A stretch of 64,000 bases of DNA from Colwellia sp. MB3u-41 (GCF_014076845.1 NZ_JACGUT010000072.1:1-64000); one strand, 5' to 3'. Positions 14,570 to 24,358 are shown, counted from the stretch's first letter. Made by a program: numbers and translations. The notes: generated by a model not told the origin, from the letters alone.

Positions 14570-15844
14570 GTGAAATTTGAATTAATGCAAGTTGAAAATA
14601 GACGTTTACTCGATAACACCACTTGGTTATTACTGACAGAGGCTGCTGCTAAAATTTCTAGGATACTCGTGATCTTAGCTTTAGCCGCTCATTTATCAGC
14701 TATTGAATATGGTACCGTCATGCTCGCATTAGCCTGCCATGAAGTTCTTAGGCTGATATTACGCTCAGGTGCGGGCGCACAAATCATCCAGTGCTCTGAA
14801 GATAAACTCAAGCAATATGCTAAAAATGGCGCGATATTACAATGGTTAGTGTGTCTGTCGTTAGCTGGAATTCAGACGACTTTAGCTAAACCTGTTGGAA
14901 ATTTTTATAATAATCCCGAGGTGACTCAATTACTCGTAGCGATGGCCAGTGTTTATCTACTGTATCCGTTGGTCAGTATTAAAGTATTTTTAATTCACCG
15001 TGCAAGTAATATGCGTTTCTATAGTGTACGAAATGCCAGCTGTATTCTGGCTGAAAACCTAACCATTACTATATTTACCATCTTTGATTTTGGCATTATG
15101 TCCATTGTCTATGGAAAATGGGTGTTTGGACTCCTATGGGTATGCCTATTTTATTTCGCTCCGGTGAAACACTTTGGTATTGGCTTTCAGCTTAGTACAT
15201 TTTTGCTGCTTTGCCGCACCTCTGGTCAATTACTGTTAACCGAATTAGCAAGGGCATTACGCATGCAACTTGACATGCTAATTGGTGCTCGTTTATTAAG
15301 TCCAGAAATGTTTGGGCTGTATAGCTTCGCAAAAAGTGCTGGCGTTGGCTTAAGTCAGTCGCTTAATAATGCATTTAATTCAGCACTTTACCCCTACCTT
15401 TGTGATAAACACAGACAAGGTCAATTATCACAATATATCCGTTGGATCTATCTGGTTACTACTGCCGTTGCATTGTTATTTTTGTTGCAAGCCGTCGCCG
15501 TACCTTTTTACGTACCGTTGCTGTTTGACCAACAATGGCAACAGCAATACCTTGTTATTTCATTGTTATGTTTAGCGGCATTATCTGGACTTTACATTGA
15601 CACTCATTGCAATATATTACGATCACAGGGAGCCTATCAATGTGAATTATACGTGCGTTTGTTTTGCTTACTTGCCAGTACACTGGGTTTACTGATTTTC
15701 CAAACAAAGACGCCAGAAGTTTTCGCTTTAGTTGTATTGGCAAGTAGTACAACTTGGCTATTGGCTCTACTTTTTAGGCCAACCATTAGCCAGAATATTA
15801 CCTCATTTAAATCACTGTCAATAAGGAGTAAAACTAATGAATAA
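14570..15844 (+). CDS. Wzx-like polysaccharide flippase
   Basis: A 424-residue integral membrane protein of the MATE/MOP flippase type with about 12 hydrophobic segments, for example ILVILALAAHLSAIEYGTVM near the start, LLCLAALSGLYIDTH, and LFCLLASTLGLLIF near the end. Such proteins flip undecaprenyl-linked repeat units across the inner membrane. GTG 14570 is preceded by CAGGTAAG. A later ATG at 14585 is possible. Its end overlaps the next gene by 8 bases, so the two are coupled. First gene of the plus-strand EPS operon (14570-17279). Confidence 0.85.
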   Translation: MKFELMQVENRRLLDNTTWLLLTEAAAKISRILVILALAAHLSAIEYGTVMLALACHEVLRLILRSGAGAQIIQCSEDKLKQYAKNGAILQWLVCLSLAGIQTTLAKPVGNFYNNPEVTQLLVAMASVYLLYPLVSIKVFLIHRASNMRFYSVRNASCILAENLTITIFTIFDFGIMSIVYGKWVFGLLWVCLFYFAPVKHFGIGFQLSTFLLLCRTSGQLLLTELARALRMQLDMLIGARLLSPEMFGLYSFAKSAGVGLSQSLNNAFNSALYPYLCDKHRQGQLSQYIRWIYLVTTAVALLFLLQAVAVPFYVPLLFDQQWQQQYLVISLLCLAALSGLYIDTHCNILRSQGAYQCELYVRLFCLLASTLGLLIFQTKTPEVFALVVLASSTTWLLALLFRPTISQNITSFKSLSIRSKTNE

Positions 15845-16847
15845 ACAATCGTTACCGATAGTAACAGTGGTTATTCCTATGTATAACGTTGAAGATCATA
15901 TTCAACAGTGTATTGAATCTGTATTAGCTCAAACGTTTCAAAACTTTGAAGTGATCTGTGTTAACGATGGCAGTACAGACAGCACACTAGATAAACTTAG
16001 GCAATTTACTGATCCACGTATTAAGCTTATTCAACAAGTCAATAGAGGTTTGTCAGGTGCGCGTAATAGCGGCATTCTTGCCGCTAGAGGACTCTATGTT
16101 GCTTTGCTTGATGCTGATGACTTTTGGGCAAGTGAAAAACTAGCCTATCATGTTAATCATTTGAATAGTCATCCCAATGTAGGTGTAAGTTATTGCCCTT
16201 CTTTATTTGTCAATGAACAAGGGGGACTAATGGGTATAGGCCAATTCCCCAAGCTAAAAAAGATCACCTGTAAAGATATCTTCTGCCGTAATCCTGTTGG
16301 TAATGGCTCTGCGCCGGTGATCCGTCATCGACTACTTCGCGAAATGACTTTTGAGTGTCCAAAAACGGGTCATCTCTGTGTATTTGATGAAGAGTTAAGT
16401 CAATCTGAAGATATTGAACTCTGGCTCAGGATCGCATTACATGAAAGGTGGAGGTTTGAAGGTATTGATGTCCCTCTGACCTATTATCGAATAAACAATA
16501 GCGGACTATCGGCCAATGTAACAAAGCAATACGCGAATTGGTGCTTAGCTGTGAAAAAAAATATTGTCGGCCATGAAGAATTTTTTCAACGTTATCTGGC
16601 TTTGGCTAGGGCCTATCAACTTCGTTACCTTGCTCGAAGGGCTATTCGTTCCGGCAATAGCTGGAGTGCACTTAAGTTAATCCACAAAGCGCTAATTACT
16701 GATCCTAGAATCATAGTTGAAGAACCAATCCGGACCTTTGCAACGTTTGGCTTCGCATTAATATCAATCTTACCCCTGTCGTGTCATCGTATGTTGGAGA
16801 ATATAGTTATCAATTATGTTAAGTATTGTGGCCATAGTATCCGTTAA
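15837..16847 (+). CDS. glycosyltransferase family 2
   Basis: A 336-residue GT-A enzyme. VTVVIPMYNVEDHIQQCIES (about 8-27) and VICVNDGSTDSTLDK are the nucleotide-binding opening, LSGARNSGILAARG follows, and LLDADDFW is the DxD metal site. An ED pair occurs in SEDIELWLRI, the likely acceptor base region. The C-terminus ends in a hydrophobic stretch (TFGFALISILPL), suggesting membrane association. ATG 15837 overlaps the flippase stop. It adds one sugar to the lipid-linked repeat; sugar specificity is not predictable. Confidence 0.9.
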   Translation: MNKQSLPIVTVVIPMYNVEDHIQQCIESVLAQTFQNFEVICVNDGSTDSTLDKLRQFTDPRIKLIQQVNRGLSGARNSGILAARGLYVALLDADDFWASEKLAYHVNHLNSHPNVGVSYCPSLFVNEQGGLMGIGQFPKLKKITCKDIFCRNPVGNGSAPVIRHRLLREMTFECPKTGHLCVFDEELSQSEDIELWLRIALHERWRFEGIDVPLTYYRINNSGLSANVTKQYANWCLAVKKNIVGHEEFFQRYLALARAYQLRYLARRAIRSGNSWSALKLIHKALITDPRIIVEEPIRTFATFGFALISILPLSCHRMLENIVINYVKYCGHSIR

Positions 16848-16871
16848 CTACTTACAACAAAGGAGTTTTTT

Positions 16872-17279
16872 TTGAATAATAAAAAAGCAATTAGACAAGA
16901 TCCCGACATCATGAACTTCCTGAGTCGCCTACCTCAGATGTCTGCAGCCAAATTTAGTGATAGCGAACTCGAACATATTAAAGTGGCGATAGGAACCGCC
17001 AAGTATCGTAAACATAAAGTTGATGTAAGAGGAACAATCCCTATTTTTTTTACTGAATACCGCATATATTATGTGTTGTTAATGGGGCTCAATCTCCGTT
17101 CGCTTAACCGGCGAGAAAAATCATTAGCGCTAGCGGCATTATTCGTTATATTTAGCGTGTTTGTCTTATTAAGCTCAGCATCGGGTTTAGTTATCTTATA
17201 TCTGCTCAAATCAGCTTTGGGTATCGATTTACTGGAAGGTGTTTCAATGGGCTTGTGGGGATGGTTTAATGACATATAA
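16872..17279 (+). CDS. small membrane protein of the EPS operon, unknown
   Basis: A 135-residue protein starting with TTG 16872, 7 bases after AAAGGAG. The first 80 residues are soluble and charged (ELEHIKVAIGTAKYRKHKVD). From about 83 a long hydrophobic span (SLALAALFVIFSVFVLL, then GLVILYLLKSALGI) makes one or two membrane helices, and the end is amphipathic (EGVSMGLWGWFNDI). I do not recognise a family with certainty. Its place as the last gene of the wzx operon suggests a role in assembly or export of the polysaccharide. Confidence 0.65.
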   Translation: MNNKKAIRQDPDIMNFLSRLPQMSAAKFSDSELEHIKVAIGTAKYRKHKVDVRGTIPIFFTEYRIYYVLLMGLNLRSLNRREKSLALAALFVIFSVFVLLSSASGLVILYLLKSALGIDLLEGVSMGLWGWFNDI

Positions 17280-17323
17280 AAATATTATTAAGTTAAAATA
17301 GTTTCATTAAAAATGATTGAAAT

Positions 17324-17346
17324 ACTCAGTAACAATGAGTTTTTTA
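17324..17346 (+). terminator. terminator after the wzx operon
   Basis: ACTCA and TGAGT form a short stem followed by a run of six T. It lies 45 bases after the last plus-strand gene. The stem is short, so efficiency is uncertain. Confidence 0.5.
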
Positions 17347-17474
17347 ATCGTTTAAGCTTGTCTATCAGTTACTCAAAAGTCAAGAACAGTATGCCATAGT
17401 TAAACTGCAGAGAAACTGCTCTTAAAGATTTACCCGAGTTGCTTTAACAAAGGCTCTGTTAGGGCTGACGACCG

Positions 17475-18320
17475 CTATATCGGACCAAAAAACTTGGCAA
17501 TGAGCTTATCTTTTAGTGATAACACATTCTTGGCGCGCCAGATCAACCAGTATCTGGTTTGACTTGCGTAAAAACTTAATCTGTCCATCAGTGGAAAGAC
17601 CATTTTTTTATTGTCATTATGATAAAAACACTCAGCTGATTTTTTTAGCCAGTCATCATCAGATTTGTTTTTAATATGTAAAAAACTAAAAGGGTTATTT
17701 AGACGAATTTCTCTGCGCATTTTTATCTGTTCTGGCGTGCGTTGAGCGTAATGGCGACAAATAGGCGATGGATGATATAATTTACGACAAAACGGCGGCA
17801 CCTTACCACTCATATCTTCAGGCCAACTTTTCTCTGGCGAATTTTTGAAAAAGCGTGGTTCTCGCCAATTTATGCGATAATAACGCCGCCGCTGTGAGAC
17901 CAACAGCGTTTTATCTTCTTTCTGGTATGCCGCTAAGTCATTATCAGTGAAGTAAAACTGCGCTTGCCATACGCGCATTTGATTTTTTTTACCCTGCATT
18001 GCCTTAATTAACATTGGACGGGGATCGTCTGTTAGCATTTCATCAGCATCCAAGATGTACCACCAATCAGATGCCAAAAAGCGCGAATGAAACATATTAT
18101 AGATCCTATTCCTTAATTGATTTCGGTAGATTTCATCGCTATGAGCGGCGATGACAACTCTAGGATCTTTTGCCGCTTTCCCACAGATGAGCTCCCAACT
18201 GCCATCGGTTGAGCCATTGTCAAAGACATAGATATTGTCACAAAAGCGCAAAGCATTATTGAGCGTTTCTATAATGATATCGACTTCATTTTTGATGATA
18301 CAAATAGCATTTAATTTCAT
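17475..18320 (-). CDS. glycosyltransferase family 2-like protein
   Basis: A 281-residue protein. It opens LNAICIIKNEVDIIIETL then IYVFDNGSTDGSWEL, the GT-A nucleotide-binding region, and has WWYILDADEML as the DxD site. The middle carries a basic, Trp-rich segment (RRRYYRINWREPRFFKN), and the later CRHYAQRTPEQIKMRREIR is common in GT2 proteins that resemble LPS core transferases. It is the last gene of the long minus-strand operon and probably adds a sugar to the EPS unit. Its start lies 39 bases downstream of the upstream gene's stop. Confidence 0.85.
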   Translation of the reverse strand: MKLNAICIIKNEVDIIIETLNNALRFCDNIYVFDNGSTDGSWELICGKAAKDPRVVIAAHSDEIYRNQLRNRIYNMFHSRFLASDWWYILDADEMLTDDPRPMLIKAMQGKKNQMRVWQAQFYFTDNDLAAYQKEDKTLLVSQRRRYYRINWREPRFFKNSPEKSWPEDMSGKVPPFCRKLYHPSPICRHYAQRTPEQIKMRREIRLNNPFSFLHIKNKSDDDWLKKSAECFYHNDNKKMVFPLMDRLSFYASQTRYWLIWRAKNVLSLKDKLIAKFFGPI

Positions 18321-18358
18321 AATATTGCCTTGTACTGATGTCTGTTCATATGAATGGA

Positions 18359-19303
18359 TTACTCTTTAAGCTGAGTAAAATAAGCTCTTGGAGATGAAAT
18401 AAGTTTCACTATTAGCCAGACATAAAAGCCAAAGTGATGAAAAGGTTTAAACTTACAGCATGGATATTTCAATAATTGCTTTGCTATTACTAGGTTTCCG
18501 GCCGCTAGATTTAACTTAACTAACTGACAGGTATGCGCTGCACAATAAGTTAAAATAGCTTTATTCAAACGAGCATCAGTAGACTTATTCTCTACCCAGT
18601 CGACTAGTCGCTTGGCAAAAGGCAATAAGTCATTAGGCAGGTGTCTGTCACAGGCTCTATTTTCACTGTCTATGTGATATTTTAATAGGACTAAGGGTGA
18701 GTAAACAATGCTTGCCCTTATAGCGATTTGGGAAAATAATGCTTGATCTTCTCCCATAGTTTCACCAAGAGGGAACCCGCCAACTTGCTTAAATAAACGG
18801 CGTGTTATGACCGTGCTAGATGCCATAAACGGCAGATCGCCATGTCCGGCAATGGAAAAATAATTGTTAAGCACACATCCTTGAGGAGGAATGTGACCTA
18901 TAGCAAGGTTGGGATCGATAAAAATACCATGCTTACCAACTTTTTGGTAATTACTTGCAAAGAATTCGTGGCCGGGGAAACGTTCAATCAATTTACTCAT
19001 TTCCAATAAAAAAAACGGTGACCATTGATCATCGGCGTCGATAAAGGCGATATGTTCATATTTCGCTAGAGAAACGCCATAATTTCGGGCAGCAGATACC
19101 CCTAGATTTTTTTGTTTGACTAACCTAACCTGCGGAAGGTGAAGGGCTAAAACTTTTTCTGCACTACCATCAGTTGAGCCATCATCAACAATAATAATTT
19201 CTGCCGCTAGAAAGCGTTGTTGACTGATGGACTTAAGGGTTTGGCAAACACTTTTAGCCTTATTGAATAAGGGGACTACTACTGAAAACTTTGTTGTATT
19301 CAT
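18359..19303 (-). CDS. glycosyltransferase family 2
   Basis: A 314-residue GT-A enzyme. FSVVVPLFNKAKSVCQTLKS and IIIVDDGSTDGSAEK form the nucleotide site, GVSAARNYGVSLAKY follows, and FIDADDQWSP is the DxD metal site. GEDQALFSQIA holds the probable catalytic acid region. The C-terminal part is shorter than in processive synthases and lacks QxxRW, so it is a single-addition transferase. It begins 4 bases after the pyruvyl transferase gene ends, so it is tightly coupled within the operon. Confidence 0.9.
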   Translation of the reverse strand: MNTTKFSVVVPLFNKAKSVCQTLKSISQQRFLAAEIIIVDDGSTDGSAEKVLALHLPQVRLVKQKNLGVSAARNYGVSLAKYEHIAFIDADDQWSPFFLLEMSKLIERFPGHEFFASNYQKVGKHGIFIDPNLAIGHIPPQGCVLNNYFSIAGHGDLPFMASSTVITRRLFKQVGGFPLGETMGEDQALFSQIAIRASIVYSPLVLLKYHIDSENRACDRHLPNDLLPFAKRLVDWVENKSTDARLNKAILTYCAAHTCQLVKLNLAAGNLVIAKQLLKYPCCKFKPFHHFGFYVWLIVKLISSPRAYFTQLKE

Positions 19304-19307
19304 ACCA

Positions 19308-20399
19308 TTATCTCCAATTTAATAATGTCGCTTTAATAGCCTCATCGGTCTTCATCGTCGGCAAAGAGAAACCGATACTAAGGCCTTTTGTTAAGGTGTC
19401 AGTCAAGGTTTTAGGACAAAGTTCTACCGCGTCAAATTGATATTGCTCAGGAACCCCAACCTGCTCACACCAACTCTTACACTTTGTATGATAAATTATC
19501 GATATAGAGGGAGTATTCGCCAAGTAAGACATTATCGCCGCGTGTAGTCTCATCGAGACGGTTGCTTTAAACCGAGCCATTCGCTGTAATACGCGAAATG
19601 GGTTTGGATCATAGGGAATATGGACCACGGGGATATAGTCGGGTAAACCAAGGATTATTTGCTGATGTACATGAAAGTCACCAAAAACAGGATGTCCATT
19701 GAAATCTAAGAGATAAACATCTTCATGAGTCTGCTGCCAGATTTTTTCAATAGCCTCAATGGCTGTTTTGATGCGGCGATGTTCATTATCAACATTGGTG
19801 TGGCCGAAGGCGTCTACGGCCTGTTGACAAAAATTGAACATCACTCCTTTTCGTTCTATTGCCACGAGACGATTGGACTGATGACATAACAGTAATGGCG
19901 CAAGATCAAAGGTTAGTTTTACATTAGCCATTGGTGCAATAGCCTTGGCTATTTCTAAACTGTTGGCATCTCGTACACCAATAAAACCACATTCAGATAA
20001 AAATTTAGCACAAGCTTTTTCTGCCTTAATAGATTCGAATGCCTCAATACCTACACCAACACAACGACTTGATTTACCGTTGGTTAATGTAATTAGGTGT
20101 CGTTTAAATTGGATGTCCTTTTCACTATGTAAAACCGAGCCCCCCCCAAAGATTATATTTTCACTTAGCAACGCATTTCTATAATGCAACAGACGATGGT
20201 GACCACGAAATTTAGCCGAAGGAAAAGCCAAAATATCACCAAATTCTGGACAGCTAATGCTACTAGTGCTGCTCACTAAGTGTCTTTGATATCCCAATAG
20301 ATGATGTATTGCCCAGCGGCTTGTATAAAGTAAAACGTCGTCACCGGTATTATTCATCCCATAATAGCCCATGAGGTAGGCATTGAATTTTTTAAACAT
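19308..20399 (-). CDS. polysaccharide pyruvyl transferase family protein
   Basis: A 363-residue protein from ATG 20399, which has AGAGGTC upstream and overlaps the polymerase stop by 8 bases; a longer frame to 20489 would run deep into that gene. The family mark is MGYYGMNNTGDDVLLYTS at the start. The later MRLHAAIMSYLANTPSISII and YHTKCKSWCEQVG are the conserved C-terminal block of the CsaB/WcaK family (PF04230). These enzymes add a ketal pyruvate from phosphoenolpyruvate to sugar residues, giving the polymer negative charge. Its presence predicts a pyruvylated, anionic exopolysaccharide. Confidence 0.88.
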   Translation of the reverse strand: MFKKFNAYLMGYYGMNNTGDDVLLYTSRWAIHHLLGYQRHLVSSTSSISCPEFGDILAFPSAKFRGHHRLLHYRNALLSENIIFGGGSVLHSEKDIQFKRHLITLTNGKSSRCVGVGIEAFESIKAEKACAKFLSECGFIGVRDANSLEIAKAIAPMANVKLTFDLAPLLLCHQSNRLVAIERKGVMFNFCQQAVDAFGHTNVDNEHRRIKTAIEAIEKIWQQTHEDVYLLDFNGHPVFGDFHVHQQIILGLPDYIPVVHIPYDPNPFRVLQRMARFKATVSMRLHAAIMSYLANTPSISIIYHTKCKSWCEQVGVPEQYQFDAVELCPKTLTDTLTKGLSIGFSLPTMKTDEAIKATLLNWR

Positions 20400-21660
20400 G
20401 TTGACCTCTGCCTTGAAGATTTTTAAGTACCATGCCGATCCAAAATAGCGCTGGCCAATATAAATAGGCCAAAATTTCAAGATTTTCAAAAAAACTGTAG
20501 CTGATAATAATCAACAGCATACAAAGTGCCGAGCGAGCCTGAATGCTGCTATGGGCAAAAATCAATAGATATAACGTACTCAAGATCATTGGGATGGCCA
20601 ATGCAAAAAAACCAACAAGTCCTTTAACGAAGAGTAAGCCATACCAGCTGTGATGTGAACCAATAGGCATAAACTCAACAATTTTTGGACCTGACTCAAC
20701 GATGCCATGTCCCCAAATAGGTGCTTCATCACGCCAACGCTGAATAGCAAGGTTTTCAAGCGCAGCACGCACACGAGTGGATGCGGGGCGTGCTTCTTTA
20801 ACTTGTTGATAGATATTAATTACTGATTCATATAAGGGTTCACCTAAGAGTAAAATAATGGGCAACAGCAGTCCAAAAGCGATCAGTAGCCAAGGTTTGT
20901 TAACTTGGCTGGCAAGCATATATGTTGGGACAATTACGATGAAAATAGCCCAGCCTGCACGAGATTGTGACAATAAAGCCATCACTATACAGCCGGTAAG
21001 TCCCCAATTACGGTAGTTTTTATCTTTTTCTTGTAAACAAAAAATAACAAAAAGGCAGCTAAGTAATCCGGCAGCAGTAGCCCAAGGTGCAAAAAATTGC
21101 CAACGTCCAGCAGCTACCTCTGGATTGGTTTGGTAAAGACTGACCATAAAAAAATTCTCCCCTGAACCGCCCAAAATTTGCAGGGGGGAGATAAATAATT
21201 TCCCTGGCAATCCAGTCATGTAAAGTAACCATGTTACAACACCAAATATAGCGCTATGTTTGGCAACGATGCACACCGCTCTTATTAAGACTTCAGGTTT
21301 AAGCTTGACTATTGCCCCCAGCATTGGAAACAAACCCAAAAGTGCCCAGCCTTTTGTCCATCCAACGGTGCTTTTGATCGTTTGAGTGCTACCTAAAGAC
21401 CATTGTTCATGTGCGACCCAAAGACTTATTAGCATCACTAACATCCCAATGATCCATAGCCAAACTAGTACTGGAATACCAGTAAAAGAATTTTCACCTT
21501 CAATAAAAGCCCTCAGTGCAACCAAAGCTAACACTGTCCAACCCAAAACTGAGCCCGTGATATAAAGACCACCAATAGCGTATATTGGGTAGGTAAATAG
21601 CAAAGCCCCAACTATTAGCTTCTTTTCAAAAGTATCCTGATAATGCGCCTGCGATTCCAT
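20392..21660 (-). CDS. Wzy-like O-antigen polymerase / ligase family
   Basis: A 422-residue membrane protein with about 11 hydrophobic segments (VLALVALRAF, VLVWLWIIGMLVMLISLWVA, GLVGFFALAIPMILSTLYLL). The long periplasmic loop has the Wzy_C-type feature RWRDEAPIWGHGIVES followed by GSHHSWYGLLFVKGL, where an Arg and His are usually important. It would polymerise flipped repeat units. The start at 21660 overlaps the chain-length gene by 46 bases, which is unusual; I see no later good start, but a non-ATG start could shorten it. Confidence 0.82.
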   Translation of the reverse strand: MESQAHYQDTFEKKLIVGALLFTYPIYAIGGLYITGSVLGWTVLALVALRAFIEGENSFTGIPVLVWLWIIGMLVMLISLWVAHEQWSLGSTQTIKSTVGWTKGWALLGLFPMLGAIVKLKPEVLIRAVCIVAKHSAIFGVVTWLLYMTGLPGKLFISPLQILGGSGENFFMVSLYQTNPEVAAGRWQFFAPWATAAGLLSCLFVIFCLQEKDKNYRNWGLTGCIVMALLSQSRAGWAIFIVIVPTYMLASQVNKPWLLIAFGLLLPIILLLGEPLYESVINIYQQVKEARPASTRVRAALENLAIQRWRDEAPIWGHGIVESGPKIVEFMPIGSHHSWYGLLFVKGLVGFFALAIPMILSTLYLLIFAHSSIQARSALCMLLIIISYSFFENLEILAYLYWPALFWIGMVLKNLQGRGQHV

Positions 21661-23009
21661 AAAACTGTTACTCCTGAGGTAAGGAAAATGAAACCCACTA
21701 TACCTGCAGCCACTCCAAGCTCAGGAATGGGACTGTCTATTTTAGTCGGTAGTGACGGTTCTGTTAGTAGTTGTAAGACAGGATATGAAGCAAAAACATC
21801 CGCTTTACCTGCTTCTAATCTCGCTGCAGCAGAGGTGAAAATAGCTTCAGCCAGATCAAATCTTCGCTGCAATTGATCTAGCACTGCAGACTCTCGGGCA
21901 AATATTTTTAACTGATCACTGAGTTGCAATTCAGAGCGCTGTAAGTCATTTATTTCCGCCTGAGTACCTTGTTGACGAGCTTTAGCCTCAATTAAATCAG
22001 CAAACATTTGGGCACGTTTTGGATTGACTTCAAGATCAGAGTGAGCGAAGAGATTTGCGGCATGTGGACCAGCTAATTCGTTACTTCTGTGCAGCAAGGC
22101 TTCGCGTGCCCCATCGTAACGCTGTTGTTCAGCAATCACTTTGGGGTGACCGATTCCCCAGCGAGATTGATACTCTAAAAGTTGAGATGTACTGGTATCA
22201 AGCTCTTTAAGTAAACCTCTAAACTCAACATCTGATTGCAATAACAAAGCCTTACCAGCTAAAGTGGACGATACACCTAAGCTTTCGCTCAAGCCATAAC
22301 TGTAATCACCAAGATTAGCGGCTTGGGCTTTTAGGTAGAGCTGTTTTTCTTTAATACTTTGTAAACTGGTCACCAGTAACATGAACTGATCTTGGGAGAC
22401 TAAAAAAGAGCCCTCTTGGAACTGTAAAATATTAGCGCGCGCCTCGTTTAGCCTCACCCGATAATCATCAAGCACTCCCTGAGTACTCTCATCTCGACGT
22501 TTGATTTCATCGGCACGCAGACGATTTAATTCTTCTTGTAAACTTTGATAAAGCGCCCAAGCTTTTGCATTCGCTTGTTTAGCACTGATACCTATGATGC
22601 TAACAGCTAGAATGGAGGTTTGGGCGGTTAACTTTACCTTTGGTAGTCCATAGCCAATTTCCGACAAAAACATTTTTTCACGAGCCAATGCTAATACGCC
22701 GCGGCTTAATAGCATTTCTTTGTAATTTACTCTTGGGTTATATCCACCACCCGAAAAAGGTGCGCTGGTAGTTGATACCACCTGACCAACATTGTCGATA
22801 GAGACACTGGAAGAGGTGCCAGTGCCTGGTAAAACTAATTCTAATTCACTTTTATAAACAGGCGCTTTGCCCAAATATAAAAAGACGATGAGCATAATTA
22901 ATACATAACCTCCTAAGGTAAATGTTAAATAAGGCCACTTGAAAAAACGATAAATTGTAGCTCTAAAACTGCTGCTAGGGGTTAAAATGGCTATTGGATA
23001 TTGCATCAT
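21615..23009 (-). CDS. Wzz/GumC-like chain-length determinant
   Basis: A 464-residue inner membrane protein. A membrane helix (about 30-48, FTLGGYVLIMLIVFLYLG) is followed by a large periplasmic region rich in coiled coil, for example RADEIKRRDESTQGVLDDYR and SIKEKQLYLKAQAANLG. A second helix lies near the C-terminus (LGVAAGIVGFIFLTSGV) and is followed by a short basic tail (RRRIIRILLKRS). No cytoplasmic tyrosine kinase domain is attached and none is encoded in the window. It should set polymer length and link Wza to the inner membrane. Confidence 0.85.
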   Translation of the reverse strand: MMQYPIAILTPSSSFRATIYRFFKWPYLTFTLGGYVLIMLIVFLYLGKAPVYKSELELVLPGTGTSSSVSIDNVGQVVSTTSAPFSGGGYNPRVNYKEMLLSRGVLALAREKMFLSEIGYGLPKVKLTAQTSILAVSIIGISAKQANAKAWALYQSLQEELNRLRADEIKRRDESTQGVLDDYRVRLNEARANILQFQEGSFLVSQDQFMLLVTSLQSIKEKQLYLKAQAANLGDYSYGLSESLGVSSTLAGKALLLQSDVEFRGLLKELDTSTSQLLEYQSRWGIGHPKVIAEQQRYDGAREALLHRSNELAGPHAANLFAHSDLEVNPKRAQMFADLIEAKARQQGTQAEINDLQRSELQLSDQLKIFARESAVLDQLQRRFDLAEAIFTSAAARLEAGKADVFASYPVLQLLTEPSLPTKIDSPIPELGVAAGIVGFIFLTSGVTVLWNRRRIIRILLKRS

Positions 23010-23017
23010 AAAGCGTC

Positions 23018-24307
23018 CTAAAATAACAAGGTAAATGGAGTTATTACATCTAAAACAGTTCGTGCGACATCACGCAAATTGGTTACACTAGAGTCGTAAC
23101 AAGCAATGGCATCATTAGGCATAACGTAAGGATTAATTTCATCACGATTGGCTTCTCGGACCAATTGTTCTATCGAACGCTCAATTACCTGAGTTTGATT
23201 TGTCATTGGATTGATACTCGCCAACATGACTTTACGTGAGGCATTAGTCCATTCTTTTCCACCAACACAATTTGCTGAGACTGCAGCTTGGAGCAATTTA
23301 GTTCCATAGGGCAGATTGGTGGAATAACTCGTGACGTTTGCACTGGAGTTACTTAGCGCAGAATCAATTAAGTTAGACATAAACACACGAAAACCCTTTG
23401 GGGTTATTTGACTGGGGCGCACTAGGTGAGATTGAAAACATCCAGTACTAGGTACTATCACTTGATCGCCGGCAATCAAGGGATAGTCCTTTACGGGTAA
23501 ACCAGTTAATATTCCGGTTAAATCAACTTCAATTTGCCAGCCTTGGCGTATCAGTATAATCTGGTCTAGTTTTGCATCAGGTCGAATCCCTGATGCCGCT
23601 CGGAGCGCTTCTGAAAGTAATCTTTTGTTGCTGTAATCACCACTAGCATTTACTCTTTGGTCCATTCTTTCTGTTGCACTTTTATCGTTAATTAAGACTC
23701 TTCCCGGTTGGAAAACAGCACCTGTTACAGGAATTTCTATGGCCGCCAAGTGGAGAACTTTAACGTTTACAGTTGCAGTCGCTGAGCGAAAAATATGAGC
23801 TTTAATGAGTGCTAATTCGATCTGCTCAGACAGGTACTTAGGCGACATGCCAGATGCATCTATTGCATTGAGTATTGGTAGAGTTAATAGTCCAAAATTA
23901 TCCAATACATAGATACCATTAAATCCTTCTCCATATTCCATCATAATTTCTAACATATCTCCGGGGCTAAGAGGTAAGGCATTACGAGAGGGATTAATAT
24001 TAGTAGGCAAGGGGGTCTGGCTTGGTGATGATGATAATATCGGTTTGTCTACCCGGTAATTCAGTGGTGCAGCAAACTGATCTTTATCAGTACAATTTAA
24101 TTGACTTTCAAAAGCCTTGGTTGGGATACTTTGCTGAGTGAATAGCTCTCCATGATCATTGATTGAGCCATAAAAGCCTGAAGAGTGATTACTTATTTCT
24201 TGTAAGCTATCATTGTTGGCACACCCACTTAAGGTAGTGACACCTAATAAAGCACCGACTAACATCGCCTTTAATAGGGTGTTTAAGTTAAACCAAATAT
24301 TTTTCAT
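23018..24307 (-). CDS. Wza-like outer membrane polysaccharide export lipoprotein
   Basis: A 429-residue lipoprotein: the signal peptide ends in the lipobox LSGC (Cys28). The Poly_export domain begins LSPGDMLEIMMEYGEGF and includes LDNFGLLTLPILNAIDASGM. An SLBB-like domain follows (IEIPVTGAVFQPGRVLINDK), and ALRAASGIRPDAKLDQIILI leads into a second repeat. The C-terminus (NPYVMPNDAIACYDS) continues the export fold. It should form the outer membrane pore of the EPS machine. First gene of the six-gene minus-strand operon that runs to 17475, read from the sigma-54-like promoter at 24359-24376. Confidence 0.88.
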   Translation of the reverse strand: MKNIWFNLNTLLKAMLVGALLGVTTLSGCANNDSLQEISNHSSGFYGSINDHGELFTQQSIPTKAFESQLNCTDKDQFAAPLNYRVDKPILSSSPSQTPLPTNINPSRNALPLSPGDMLEIMMEYGEGFNGIYVLDNFGLLTLPILNAIDASGMSPKYLSEQIELALIKAHIFRSATATVNVKVLHLAAIEIPVTGAVFQPGRVLINDKSATERMDQRVNASGDYSNKRLLSEALRAASGIRPDAKLDQIILIRQGWQIEVDLTGILTGLPVKDYPLIAGDQVIVPSTGCFQSHLVRPSQITPKGFRVFMSNLIDSALSNSSANVTSYSTNLPYGTKLLQAAVSANCVGGKEWTNASRKVMLASINPMTNQTQVIERSIEQLVREANRDEINPYVMPNDAIACYDSSVTNLRDVARTVLDVITPFTLLF

Positions 24308-24358
24308 GAAATATTCCCTTTATTGGTACTGGGACGGATCCTTACAGATAAATATTTA

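Noticed and set aside
21615-23009. Wzc-type tyrosine autokinase
   Set aside because: The protein ends just after its second membrane helix with no Walker motifs or Tyr-rich tail.
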